Source: Chenopodium formosanum (taxonomy: Eukaryota > Streptophyta > Magnoliopsida > Caryophyllales > Amaranthaceae). Taken from it: a stretch of 64,000 nt of DNA. This document shows positions 1 to 11,924 of the stretch, in pieces (position 1 is the stretch's first letter; each line of letters begins with the position of its first letter). Position numbers and translations under genes: made by a program. The notes below the pieces were generated by a model. The model worked only from the letters and a program-made list of their open reading frames with translations. It did no database searches and was not told where the DNA came from. The DNA is taken from the NCBI GenBank assembly GCA_024500155.1, contig CM044879.1:25228572-25292571 (forward strand). Reading direction: 5' to 3'.

Positions 1-1515
1 AAACAAAAAAAAATAAAAAAAACTAAATATCCATAACAACTTGAATTGGTGATTGGGCATTAACAATTGTAAATTTTAAACCTTCATTCACTAACTATAT
101 ATATATATATATATATTAGAATATTTGGGAAAAAAGTTATACTTTGTATGTCATAATTCATACAATATTAAGTAATTGTTTATTAATCATTATCAACATA
201 ATAAATGTTCATTTACAAAACTAGTAATAAACCAATAAAGAAATACTCGTTTAATCTTAGCAATAAAATAATAAATGATAAAATGTTCATGAACCAAAAA
301 GCATATGATAAAAAATAATTACAGAAAATCAAACACCTAATAATAATTACCAAAACATAGCTACATACAAAAATGTTCATTTGTTATTACATAAATGAAC
401 ATGTTTCCTAAACAACAAATTTGACATGAAACTTGTTTGTTTACCAATCTATTCATTAATTTGAAAATGACATGTTAATCGCGATAAACATTTTTTTGAA
501 AGCAACTAGTAAATCAATATTTATTTTCCATGAACATGTATTATTACCCCACAAATTAATTAAAAAATAAGTACAAAATATGTAAATGTAATTCATTTTT
601 CTATAATAATGGATCACAATTAAAATGTTCAATAATAATTAATTATATGTTCATTTGAAAAATATTATATGTTCAATATGAAATAATTACATGTAAATTT
701 ATAATTATTATTAAAAAAATGTTCATTTACAAAATATTGTATGTTCACTTATAAAGTCAAATACGTTCACTTATAAAAGTTTTATATCTTTGGTTTCAAA
801 AAAAAAAAAAAAATTTATATCATTATTAAAAAATAAAAAAGGAAAAATCAATAAATATTAAAAAGAGGAAAAAATTTAAAGGAAAAACACATCTGTAACT
901 TTTCTCTTTTTCTTCAACACCATAGCTACCTTATGAAGTTTCAAATTTCTCTCTCATGATACTCATATTAAAAGTATTCATCAATGGAGGGAGTAACTAC
1001 ATATCCAATTATTTACCACAATCCCCAATTACACTAAATAACTTCTAGATTTTAGTCAATATTCACTCAAGAATTTCATGATTTCATTAATAATTTCTTC
1101 AATAGAGGGGGCACCTCAAAGCAACCTACCTCCCATGGAAGTCAAACACACCTCATAATCAATACCACACCTTCAACCAAGTGAAATTAACCATCATAAA
1201 CCCTACTATTTAACTAAATAAACACAAATATAACTATAATGAGCAAATTAAATATTTAAAAGTTAACATTTGTTGCCTCGTCGTTGTCACTACCACAACA
1301 ATTCAACAACAGTGGGCCTTTTGGATCAAATTATTTGAACAATAATTGTGTTTGTTTGTTGAAATGGCTTCGCTGCGGCGGTGGTGGAAAGCAGTGGTGT
1401 TTCATTGGAGTAATATTCATGAGTATATAGGGGGGTTGGGAATACTAATTAAAACAGTGTAGTTTGATAGGGGGTGTAGGTAGTACTAGATACACCTAGG
1501 TCTAGGGAAAAATTT
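1..1515. other. AT-rich non-coding DNA with recurring TGTTCAT motif
   Basis: No credible coding sequence is visible. The first 800 bases are very AT-rich, with an (AT)n run at 98-113 and at least nine copies of TGTTCA-type motifs (near 206, 284, 371, 626, 650, 671, 719, 743, 767), several within ATGTTCATTTACAAAA-like phrases. The inverse form ATGAACAT occurs near 399 and 533. From about 1090 the composition becomes more balanced, with short GGTGG stretches. The 5' part of element A's LTR should precede 1516 but is absent, so a deletion or rearrangement junction lies here. Confidence 0.5.
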
Positions 1516-1728
1516 GTAGGAAGTTATGGCTAAAATACTAAATTGGGCTCGGTTAATTATTTACATACGGCCGAATGATCTAGAGGAGGGCCAAATGTTA
1601 ATTATTATTCCTAAAATTATTAGGATTAATTATAACTTTCTAGAAGTTTCTAGAAGGTTCCTTTTAGTTATAATATTATTAGATTTAATAATTATTTATT
1701 TTAAGATGAATTTTTATTTGGAATAAAA

Positions 1729-1739
1729 TATTATTATTA

Positions 1740-1814
<75 letters not shown>
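1729..1814. repeat. (ATT)n microsatellite inside the LTR
   Basis: An almost perfect trinucleotide tract. The matching site in the 3' LTR (about 13621-13705) is similarly long, while the homologous site in element C (35391-35412) is reduced to a few units, so the tract expanded within the A lineage. Confidence 0.95.
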
Positions 1815-1902
1815 CTTTGAAAACATGTTTTTATCTTCTGTATGGATTCCGTAGATCAAGTTGATTAAAGATCGGATTCCGCTTGGAAAAACGTGTCCAA
1901 GT

Positions 1903-2020
1903 CAGACTGTCGCCAAACGACAAGTCTGTCGCCTCGCGACAGAGTGAATTTCTGGCGACAGCGTGTAGTTTTATTCCTTATCAAATTCCGTACTTTTTCG
2001 GATTATTTTCCTTATAAATA
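1903..2020 (+). promoter_or_regulatory. Palindrome array plus TATA box in LTR A (5')
   Basis: Two CTGTCGCC starts at 1907 and 1926 are 19 bp apart. The second forms a near-perfect inverted repeat (1926-1942), and another GGCGACAG ends at 1961. A TATA box (TATAAATA, 2013-2020) follows 52 bp after the array. The region is the likely U3 promoter. The promoter role is inferred from position; the repeats are directly visible. Confidence 0.6.
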
Positions 2021-2612
2021 GGGTCCCAAAACTCCGTTTTCATTAATGGACAATCATCCAATTCTCTCTATTCTCTCTTGAGCAATATATGCTTTCTTTC
2101 TCTCTCTTTCTAAACTAGCTTTTACATACAATATTCCACATTCACAAGATTTAGAAGCATCTAGCCAAGTTCGAAGTTGCCTTCGCCCTAGACGTGCAAG
2201 GTTTAATATTTTCTGAGGGTTTGGTCCAAATCTAGTTTAAACTTTCTTTAATTTAATTCCTTAATTCTTTATTATTTTCATTGAAGTTTACTAACTTGTG
2301 TATTTTGTTATTAGAAAGAGGTACGAGGCTTCAAAGTAAGTAGATTAGCTTACTCTCTATTTCTTTCACAATGTAGAAAGCATGATTATTAATGTTTAAT
2401 TCCTAGTGTCATGTTAGGATGTTTTTATTGCTTTCTAGTATCATGTTTAGGGTGCCTCTTACTATTTCTAATATCATGTTAGTACCATGTTAGGTTAAAG
2501 CTTTGATCTTTGTTGTTTAGTGACATGCTAGGATTTGTTATTAATCTTGTTAGTATCATGCCTAGGATCTTGCTATTATTATTAAGCTCTATTATGCCTT
2601 AACATGATTTTG

Positions 2613-2650
<38 letters not shown>

Positions 2651-3205
2651 GCTATTATTGTTATTATTATGCTTATGATTATTATTATCATTATGTTGCT
2701 TGATATTATATTATTGTTATTGCTTCATCACGCCATTTATGCATGTTAAAGGGAATTTGTACTTGAAATCACGCTTAATAAGATAATTAATAATTTGGTT
2801 TAGGCTAACATGATTTTAACTCAAGTGATCGCCAATAACAGTTTTATTTGTGCATTAATATTCAACCAACATAGATTAAATAGGTTCAGGGTTAATATAA
2901 TGTTTGCATGTAAGTCAAAAAGCGCACATGAATACGAGTAGAACAAAGTAGAGGCCTATTTTATAGGGCGGGTCCTTTCTTTTGTAGATTGGATTCGTAC
3001 CCTCATCCCCGAACCCTATTTGGTTCAAGACCTTACGGAGTTGACGGTCCCTTGGATCGTTTTTGGGTTTACAAGTTCCTAAAACTTGTTGGCGACTCTT
3101 TTGCTCTCTTTTTCTTCCCTTTGGAACACCACCATACATTAGTGTATGATCACAGTGGGGTTCAAGTTTGGGATCGTAATGCTTGAAATATTCCTTACGG
3201 TTTTT

Positions 3206-3223
3206 TGGCGACTCCACTGGGGA
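3206..3223 (+). other. Primer binding site of element A
   Basis: TGGCGACTCCACTGGGGA begins a few bases after the 5' LTR end. Starting with TGG and matching the complement of a tRNA 3' end, it fits the tRNA-Arg type primer site known from Ogre/Tat elements. Element C has the same site with single-base differences (36839-36856). Confidence 0.7.
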
Positions 3224-3499
3224 GGATTTCTATTTATATTCCTTAAATTTATTTTGGCAATTATTTAGAATGAGCGGATGATAGGGGTGAAAGTGAAGCG
3301 GTGTAAAACCGAACCAAACCGAATAAGGAATGTGGTTCGGTTTTTTGGAAGGGTGGTTTGGTTTCGGTGTCAAAAAATAAAAAAATTCAGTTTTCGGTTC
3401 GGTTGCGGTTCGGAAAATTGAAAAACCGAACAAAACCGAACCAAACCGAATTATAAGCCCAACATACAAAACCCCTGGCCCAAAAGTAAGTACCCTAGG

Positions 3500-3508
3500 T
3501 ATATAAAG
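3500..3508 (+). promoter_or_regulatory. Probable TATA box of the hAT transposase gene
   Basis: TATATAAAG stands upstream of a CT-rich leader (about 3525-3665). It is the only good TATA box between the 5' inverted repeat and the transposase start. A 5' leader intron is likely, with a pyrimidine-rich acceptor ending TCCTAG at 4110 just before the ATG. Confidence 0.5.
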
Positions 3509-4114
3509 AAAAATATGAAAACCCTAATTCCTCTCAGCCTTTCTCTCGGTCTCTTTCTCCACTCTTTCGTCCCCTCCTATCTCCACATTCATTTTCACCC
3601 CTATCTACGACCACCGTCGACCACCAGGCGACCACCGACCACGGTCCACCTGCTTCTCTCTCTCCACATTAAGGTATGCTCTGCTACAGTGCTACTTGCG
3701 ATTTTAATTTGTTGATTTGCTCTGCTATTTGCTAATTGCTAATCGTTGGATTTGTTGCCAGTTTGCTACTGCATGTTTGCGATTTGTTCTGCTGATGCCT
3801 GATTTGCGACTTTAATTGCTGCGATTTTATTTGTGATTGCTACTGCTTTAATTTGCTGCGATTTGTTTGCGATTTTATTTGCTAGTTGCTACTGCCTACT
3901 GCTTTAATTTGTGAATTGCGAATTTGTGGGAATTAATTTGTGGGAATTTTAGTTTGTGCTAATTTGTGGGAATTAATTAGTTGGAATTTTAGTTTGTGCT
4001 AATTTGTGGGAATTAATTAGTTTGCTACTACTACTGCATGTTCAATTGATCTGCTACTGCTTTGCTATTGCTCTGGTAGTCTTCTTATGCTGCTGTTTTT
4101 TATGTCCTAGGGCA

Positions 4115-6322
4115 ATGGCAAACAATGTGGGTGTCAATGACCAGCCTAAACTCGAACTTGAGACTGACCAATCTAACTGTAACAAAAAAGAAGAAGGTGT
4201 AAAAAGGAAGAGGATGAAAGAGCGGTCCGAAGTTTGGGAGCATTTTGTGAAAGAAGACTTACCTTCTAGAAGGCAGGCAACTTGCAAGTACTGTGGGATG
4301 AGCTACAAGTGCGGGGCAAAGAAAAACGGCACTAGTGTGTTATGGGCTCATATTAACCGTTGTCGTAAGTATCCCTATAACACCCCTAAAGATTCAAAAC
4401 ATAGTTTGCTTTCATTCAAAAGTGCTAAATTAACAAGTGTTGTTGGTGGTACTAGTGGGTTGACATACCATAAATTTGATGCTGGTAGTATTAGAAAAGC
4501 TTTGTCGTATATGGTAATTGTTGATGAACTTCCATTTAAGTTTGTTGAAGGTGTAGGTTTTAGACACTTTTGTGGTGTAATGGAACCTAGATTTAATGTT
4601 CCTTCTCGAATTACAGTAGCAAAAGATTGTTTTGAAACTTATTTAACTGAAAAAAGAAAGCTAAAAAAATCAATTAAAGAAATGTAATTCAAGAGTTTCT
4701 TTTACCACTGATACTTGGACCTCTATACAACAAATCAATTACATGTGCTTGACTGTCCACTTCATTGATAATGACTGGGAATTACACAAAAGAATTCTGA
4801 ATTTTTGTCCTATTTCTAGTCATAAGGGTGATGATATTGGCAAAGAAATTGAAAAATGTTTGCTTGATTGGGGGCTTGAAAAATTCATGTGTATAATTGT
4901 TGATAATCCTAGCTCAAATGATACTGCAATTGGTTATTTGAGAAGGAAAATGAATGGATGGAAAACTGGGGTTCTTAAGGGTCGTTTCATTCACATGCGT
5001 TGTGTTGCACACATTGTCAACTTGGTTGTTTCTGATGGGTTGAAAACTATTAATGAGTCTGTTCAACGTGTAAGGCAAGTTGTTAGGTTTATAAAACAAT
5101 CTCCTGCTAGGTTGCAAAGGTTTAAAAAATGTGTTGTAGATGAAAAAATCAACACAAAAAAGGGATTGTGCCTTGATGTGCCCACTAGGTGGAACTCCAC
5201 CTATTTGATGTTATCTGCTGCTATTGAACTTGAGGATGCTTTTGAGAGGTATTCTGAGGAAGACCCTCACTATGTACTTGATTTGAGTGAGAGGGATGGT
5301 AAGGGCAGCCCTGATGCTGATGACTGGAACAATGTGAGAAGATTTTCTGAATTTCTGCAAGCTTTTTATGATTTGACCATGCATGTCTCTGACTCTTTAT
5401 ATGTCACTTCGAATCTGTTTTTTCATGAATTGGTGAGTGTTTGTATACTTTTGAAAGATTTGGTGTCAAGTGATGATCCGGATATGTGTCTTATGGCTTG
5501 TAGAATGAAAGATAAATATGAAAAGTATTGGGGTGATCCAGAAAAAATAAACCTCTTGATTTTTATTGCCGTTGTCCTTGATCCTCGTTATAAACTTGAT
5601 TATGTTGAGTGGATGATAACTAAAATCTATGATTCTATTGTTGCATCAAAGTTGGTTAAAAATATGAAAGAAGCTTTGAATGCTTTATATGAGGATTATC
5701 GTGTTTCTTCATATGGTGATGGGAATAAGATGGAAGCGGCTTCAAGTAGTGATGATAAAATTCCAATGTCTCCCAAACATAAGAAGATAGAGGTCTTGAA
5801 GAATAAGTATAAGAAACACAAACGTGAGAGAGATGGAGATGCAAAAATAGAATTAGACAAATATTTGGAGGAGGATACAGCTGAAGATGTTGCTGATTTT
5901 GACATTTTGAGCTGGTGGAAGTTCAATTGTTCAAGGTTTCCTACTGTTGCTAAAATTACAAGAGATGTTCTTGCTATCCCTGTGTTGACAGTAGCTTCCG
6001 AGAGTGCTTTCAGCACCGGAGGCAGAGTTCTAGATCAGTTTAGTAGTTGATTAACTCCTCGAGTTATGGAAGGTTTGGTATGTGCTCAAAATTGGTTACG
6101 TGATGCACCATTCCCAAGTATTGAAGAGTGTTTAGAGGAACTTGAGCATCTTGAAGAAGGTAAAATATAAGAAAATTTAATCAAAGTTAATTATTTTTCA
6201 TTATGTATATATATATTTATTTTGGTTTCTTATCTTGTGAATTATATTGAATTATGATAGAAATGAAGAATATGGCAATTGGTGATGCTAAAATTGACGA
6301 AGTGGTCGAAATACCCGAGTGA
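4115..6322 (+). pseudogene. hAT-family transposase, BED finger type, lightly broken
   Basis: Encodes the cut-and-paste transposase of the surrounding hAT element. The ATG at 4115 is chosen because it follows a likely splice acceptor and starts a hydrophilic N-terminus; the open frame further upstream would add an implausible Cys/Leu-rich stretch. A BED zinc finger spans residues 38-84 (C57, C60, H79, C83). After it comes the RNase H-like core: a TTDTWTS-type motif, an Asp in the IVDN motif, a C-x2-H-x2-N segment (near 5000), TRWNSTY, and a C-terminal hAT dimerisation region with LAIPVLTVASESAFSTGGR (5963-6029). There are two visible lesions: a one-base frameshift near 4680, and an in-frame TGA at 6048-6050 inside the dimerisation domain where relatives continue with LTPR. 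A 101-bp intron is likely at 6160-6260 (GT...AG, phase 1), followed by a short last exon ending at 6322. The rest is intact, so inactivation looks recent. Confidence 0.9.
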
Positions 6323-7144
6323 TTGCTCTGCGCTGCTACTGCTTTGTTGATCTGCTGCTCATGTTTCTGTTCTGCTGCTACTGCTCTGCTATTCTGCTAC
6401 TACTGCTCTGCTGTTCTGCAGTGCTGTTCTGCTGTCTGCTATTCTGCTGTCGGCTATTCTGCTGCTACTGATCATGTTATGTTTAAGTAAACTTGTTTAA
6501 TTTAAGTTTGTATGAATTGATTGGTTTGATTTGATACTTTGTTAGTTTGTTGTTTAAAAAGAAAACTTAAGTTTGTATGATTTGGATTGGTTTGTACTTT
6601 GTATGAATTGGACTAACTTTGTTTCCTGTTATTTTGATAATTTGCACTTGCTGTGTTAGTGACTTAGTGTGTTGATTAATGAGGCCCAATTTGTAGATTA
6701 TTGGCCCAAATAAAAGAGGCCCAAAAAATTCGGTTTGGTTCGGTTTTTTTTATTGTGAAACCGAAATAAATACGGTTTGGTTTGGTTCGGTTTCTAAAGT
6801 AAAGTGGTGCGGTGTGGTTTCTAAAATCAAGAAACCGAATTAAGGTGGTTCGGTTTCGGTTTGGGCCAATAACCAAACCGAACACCGAACTTTCACCCCT
6901 AGCGGATGAGACTCGAAAAATTCTAAGTATTTCATGTGCGTAAATTGATTAACATTATTGTCATATGCATAAAAAGGTTCTTATTGGATAGACCAATGAG
7001 TAAAAAACATAGGATTTTTACATGTAGGAAATTTGAGAAATTTCTTTCACAACTAGAATCGAAATAATACTGCGAAATCTGGAAAATTCTAAGAACACAG
7101 ATACCTGCTGAGGCATGTAGGAACTAGTGTTTAGAAAACAGGGC

Positions 7145-7240
7145 TTGTCGCCTGTAAAGAGCTTCTGTCGCCTGGTGACAGTTCTGTAGCTTGGAGACAA
7201 AGGTTCTTTTGCGGCGACAGTCCCTGTAGTCTGGCGCCAA
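7145..7240. repeat. TGTCGC/GCGACA palindrome cluster, leader copy 1
   Basis: Contains TTGTCGCC, CTGTCGCCTGGTGACAG (7165-7181), a decayed CTGTAGC...GAGACA pair and GGCGACAG. The homologous cluster in element C (37147-37223) is less decayed and shows 19-20 bp spacing. Confidence 0.75.
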
Positions 7241-7865
7241 GTTCTTCCAATACCGAACCAGAACTCTACCTTCTTGTTTTGACCAATTCTAGTACTGATG
7301 GCTTGATTCTACTTCCTGATTGAGTTCTTTTCTCACTTATCTGAAACCCATATGTGTTCTACATATGGACATAACCCTCTGGGGGTTCACGCTTCACCTA
7401 CCCAATTGAACGCTCCTAGCAACAACAGTTACATGCAAGTTGTGAATCCACCAAACCATGGAAGCAAGTTTTTAACTTGCGGGGTCCCATCCATACGCGC
7501 CAACCCTTCACGGTTAGGCTTCCGCGCGATGCATCCGGACTCATAACCATGGACCCTCTTTGACTTAACCCATATCCTTGAACTTTAGGGAACTAGAGCC
7601 ATGGTTAGGTTGCAAACTCAATGCATCAAATTGTGAACACGTGAACTACTTGTGAACCCTCGCTTGTGCATACTATATATGTGTTAACCGTTTGTTTGAC
7701 TTGTGTTTAAGACTAAATAAATTGACTAATGACTAAAAGGACTTTGTCTAATTAATCAATTAATTAATTTAAAATTAATTAAAGGCCAATAAATTAATCA
7801 ACTTGACTTAGTACGACTTTAGGCATGTCCATTTAGAGTAAAATTACTGGAAACAGTCCAGATTA

Positions 7866-7992
7866 ATGTTCCAGCAATGGCGCAGAAATCTGGGTTGTGG
7901 CGCCTCTGTTTAGTGTCTGTCACCTGGTGACAGTTCTGTCGTCTGGCGACACGCTTTAAACAGTGGCGACAGTTCTGTCGTTTTAGCGACAG
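7866..7992. repeat. TGTCGC/GCGACA palindrome cluster, leader copy 2
   Basis: Includes CTGTCACCTGGTGACAG, CTGTCGTCTGGCGACA and CTGTCGTTTTAGCGACAG separated by short spacers, plus GGCGACAG. In the first palindrome both arms carry matching changes relative to TGTCGCC...GGCGACA, so the inverted repeat is still perfect. Confidence 0.75.
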
Positions 7993-8526
7993 TCCAGTTT
8001 CTTACTCGAGTCATCATGACGAGTCTAATTAAAAAGTATACTAATCAGGTTCATCAGTTTATTAATGGTTCAAACCATGTCCAAGTCTTTAATTGAGTCT
8101 AGGCACTTAAGTCCCATGGTCATACACTAGAGTCAAAGCATGTCACCTACACTCATTAGCCTTAGCACACACTTTGCATATGTCACCATGACCATGACTT
8201 AGGTTCATGCATGAGTCGTTTTTCCGTCATTTGAGTTGGGGGTCCATTCTATTCCTTATCCTTTAATATTTCTCCATCTCTATCATCTTCCCACTCACTA
8301 CATGCTTTCTCCATACATCATTATCCTCATTCTTCCATGATCTTTTCTCATCTACTGCATGTTGAATAAAGCTTGAGTCAAAATAATTAGTATAAAACTT
8401 ATCCCTAATTTCCCTTTCTACAGTACTTGGTCAAGGAGAAAAGGGGGTTTAATCAAGGACAACACTTTTGTTCAAGTCTTACTTTTTGACAAACCGGTTA
8501 GTAGGAAAAGGAAAGCTAAGAAGATA

Positions 8527-9640
8527 ATGGCTAGTCAAGAAGAACTTAATGAAGTTAAGGGAGAGGTAGCTAACTTGGCTGAGATATTGAAAAACTTAAC
8601 CCTGCAAATGAATGACCCTGTGAAACAACGACAAATGGACCTAATCCAGGAAAGCTTGGGAAAACTGTCCAATGACTTTATATTCCAAGGGATTAGCTCA
8701 CAAGGGGTCTCGGTGGATAAGGACCTTCTCCCATAGAAGTTCAATGCCAACGACATCCCGAAATTCAAACCTATGGATAACCCTTATTTTTATTTAAGAG
8801 CTTTTGAAACCATAATGAATATTAAGGGAATAGACAAGAAAGCCTTTCATTCTGTATTTCCTTTGTCTTTAGAAGCTGTGTGTCAATAGTGGTACTTTTC
8901 TCTGGACAAAGAGAAGACAAAAAGAAATAAAAAATGCTTTCATCGATAGATATAAATGTAACATTCAAGTTGAAACTGACCATAGACAGCTTGAGATATA
9001 AGACAAAAAGAAAATGAGGGTTTCACTTCCTTTTTCAACAAGTGGAGGGAAACTTCCACTAATATGATTGAAGTCCCTGCTGAGAAGGAGTCTGTGAGGT
9101 TGTTTATCAAGAATTTACAAGAGAAGTATTCGAAGCATTTGAGATATCAACACAACTTGAACACTTTTAAGGCAGTCTACGACATAGGCATAGACATCGA
9201 AGATTACCTTGCAAAGCAAAAAGCTACTAACAATGGTAACTACAGTGGATGGAGAGGAAAGAAGAGCGACAATCCTTCTTCTTCTGAAAACGCCCACTCT
9301 AGTAACAATGTTGGTACCTTTGATCATAACGATGTCTAAGCCATGGATAATCAAGGATCTAAGAAGAAACCCAAAAGAGAGCTCACACCCATTAGAATGA
9401 CCTATGATATTGCTTTCGATCGTCTCTATGGTCAAGGATTAATCAAACCCATTGGTCCTATTGAAGATCCAACGCCGGAAAAACGATCTTCGAGGTGGAA
9501 TCCCAATTCTTATTGCAAGTATCATCAAGGAAATGGTCATATATACCACGGATGAGTGTTATATATTTTAGAATCTCATTCAAGATCTCATAGAAGCAAA
9601 CAAGATCCCATCACCTTCAGCTAACCAGAAGACTGGTTGA
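8527..9640 (+). pseudogene. Tat-type gag remnant of element A
   Basis: Gag is the structural nucleocapsid protein that packages the element's RNA. The start ATGGCTAGTCAAGAAG is shared with element C at 38533. The first 69 codons are open, then a TAG replaces a Gln codon at 8734-8736. The retrotransposon gag core follows (PYFYLRAFETIM; later FIKNLQEKYSKHLRYQ), with a stop after VCQ at 8887, a small deletion near 8920 and a TAA at 9337. A nucleocapsid-type C-x3-H-x4-GH finger starts near 9516. It is frameshifted, but a frame equivalent to the second half of element C's finger runs on to a TGATGATAA at 9638. The non-coding 3' region then begins directly. Gag is therefore complete in outline but heavily broken, and pol is absent. 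Confidence 0.8.
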
Positions 9641-11603
9641 TGATAAAGCCATCGACACAAGGCGAACTTCAATGACAAGATTCCATGACCTCTTTTTCTA
9701 TTTCTTTTTTATTTTTTTCCCCAATAAGTCTAGCATAGGCACCTTTCATTTTTCCCCTAGTTTTTACTTTGTAGGACTTTCATTTACTATTTTTCCTTTT
9801 AATAAAATGAGCATTTTAATTCCTTGCATATGATCATTACATTGCCAAAAAAAAAAAAAAAAAAAAAAAAAAATCGCCGAATTAAGCACAAGGTATACCA
9901 ATGATTTAAGGCACCCCTTGTACCCATATCATATCTCTCACCCTTTAAATATATAATCCTTTTCTTGATAAACCACTTTGAACCTCGTCTAACGATAGAC
10001 CTTTTCTTTATTCAACACACATCTACTTAACCTCGGGATAGGATGGTGTGCAACTTATGCAAGTTCTAAATACAAAAGCTTGAGTGATCTCAAAATAATA
10101 AAATAAAAATAATAAAAGTGTACAAAAGGGAAAGTGTTCCAATGTCTATGATATGAAAATATCTTTGATAAGAACATGTCTTAGATTGCGTCTCTTATCG
10201 AGTGCTCGGTACCGTGCCTAAGAAACATGAATGCCAAGTGAGTGATAGACCGCATGATCGGGATTGCCTACACTTATCAAAATAAAAATGCAAAAGCAAA
10301 AAAAAGATAGAGCAAAAAATAAACAAAAAAAAGAAAAAGAGCTCAAAAGTGAGAAAACCTCAAGCATAAAAATACAAAGGTTCAAAAGCAAGGTTGCACA
10401 CCTTGGGGGCTTATCTAGGGTATTGAGCCTTTATCCCCTTCTTCTTCAACCTTTAGCCTAAACACGTTACAACCCTTAAAAAGACCTTTTTGAGGTATAC
10501 ATAACTTGTGCGAGGTTCGGCTAGAGCTACATTTAGCGTGATTCCTAACGGATACGTAGGCAACCTCACATTGGGGTGCGGCCATAATAAATGCGTTCAT
10601 TTTCACATTCACACACTTACACCATGATCATATTAAAGGATCTCCAATACTCATCCCCATTTAATTAGAGCTAGACTTGGGGGCTTGATCCCTACATCAT
10701 TAGCCTACCTAGCCTTAGAGTTACCATCTCTTGACTCTTTTCAATATATTTTCCACACCTTTAGCCTTCGCAGCTTAACCTTAGTGTCACTTTCACACAC
10801 ATCACAGATGCATGACCAAATAGACTTCCCATTAGGAACCCTTTGTCATGAATTCTTAACATAACGTTGAAGCATGCTTTGTCATATCACACATCACTCA
10901 TCACTCATAATCATCATTGTATCAAAGTATGAAGTGCTTAGCCTCCGTGCCTAAGTTACCTAAATACTTTCATAATTGAGTCAACTAAGATAGTTTATGA
11001 TGGGTTACTCCTTGTACCTTGAGAGATAGTATCGAATGCATATACTTGATTAAGCTTATTCAACATGCTCATCAAACACTTTGATTCTTTTTCGCGTCTT
11101 TATTTTTCGGGAGAAAGTCGGTACCCTCCACAAAAATGAAGGAAATTTTTTTTGCTTTTTTTTTTTGCATTTTTGAGTCGCACTTTACACACGAGTCACG
11201 TACATTGAGTCATGTCGCGTCATATCACATCGAGTGGAGTCTAATACATGTGTCAAACGCTTTGAGTCAAGTCATAGCGATACAATGAGTCAAGCAACAC
11301 TAAGCCTTAGGTCAACCTTGAGATAACTAAATAATACTAAAGATGAGCAAAGTCCTAGAGTCCAAAATATAGATGCAGGTACATTCCAGGGAGCAACAAT
11401 ATTTCCGGATTTTTTCGAAATATCGCGAATATAGATATATGATATTCTTCCAAGATGAGAGAAGTTTGAGCAAAATTATATGGAGATGAAGAGCTTTAAT
11501 TTGCAAAAGATTTGACCAAATTTGGTTGTAAGGAAACGACCAAATTGAAAGTTCGGAGCGAAACCAAGCAATGAACAGCAACATCAGAATTGAAAAAGAA
11601 ATA

Positions 11604-11690
11604 TGTCGCCAAACGACTAGGTTGTCGCCTGGCGACAGGGCGATATCACGGCGACAAGCACTTTTGGCTTGCGCTGGTGTGGCGACAGGT
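11604..11690. repeat. TGTCGC/GCGACA palindrome cluster, 3' copy
   Basis: Shows TGTCGCCAAACGAC, TTGTCGCCTGGCGACAG, CGGCGACAAG and GTGGCGACAGG. The motif is the same as in the LTR and leader, here about 1.4 kb upstream of the 3' LTR. Confidence 0.75.
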
Positions 11691-11924
11691 CACGTGGCTT
11701 CATGATGTTGTCATATGGACCTAGTGCGGAAGTTTTGGTTCCTTAGTACACTAGTTAGCCCCTCTAAGCAATTTGACATGATTTAGTAATCGGCTCGATT
11801 ACAATCACAATGAGTGATCGACCTGACAAAAGATCGTCTCACTTATCTTAAAGCCCCTAATTATTGGCTCATCACAAGCACCAAAGCATTAGTTCAAAAG
11901 AAAGCGCATCACTTATACGACAAA

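Larger units (their letters stand above)
1516..3199 (+). repeat. Element A 5' LTR, 5'-truncated
   Basis: Aligns with the 3' LTR from about 13419 to 15076. The first roughly 285 bp, including the TGTAGACACC terminus, are missing. It ends at TTCCTTACG where the intact LTRs end TTCCCTACA. It contains an (ATT)n microsatellite, a palindrome array, a TATA box (2013-2020) and a second smaller ATT tract near 2617-2650. Confidence 0.85.
3282..6901 (+). mobile_element. hAT DNA transposon (3.6 kb) inserted in element A
   Basis: The ends are 13-bp perfect terminal inverted repeats, TAGGGGTGAAAGT at 3282 and its complement ending at 6901. They are flanked by an exact 8-bp target duplication GCGGATGA at 3274-3281 and 6902-6909, the hallmark of hAT insertion. 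Element A sequence resumes without loss, as shown by the uninterrupted match in element C near 36900. Subterminal regions carry many ACCGAACC/GGTTCGGTTT repeats in both orientations, typical transposase-binding repeats of hAT elements. The interior holds one transposase gene. Degenerate TGCTACTGCT-type repeats lie on both sides of the gene (about 3675-4085 and 6325-6475). Confidence 0.95.
6910..8526 (+). other. 5' leader of element A with palindrome clusters
   Basis: Untranslated leader between primer site and gag, resuming after the hAT insertion and closely matching element C (36857-38532). It has no long reading frame of its own. Two clusters of TGTCGC/GCGACA inverted repeats lie at 7145-7240 and about 7866-7992, the same motif as in the LTR promoter. 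Confidence 0.7.

Noticed and set aside
1440..1520. Possible transposon terminus GGGGGTGTAGGTAGTACTAG
   Set aside because: No inverted partner or target duplication could be found; treated as a truncation junction.
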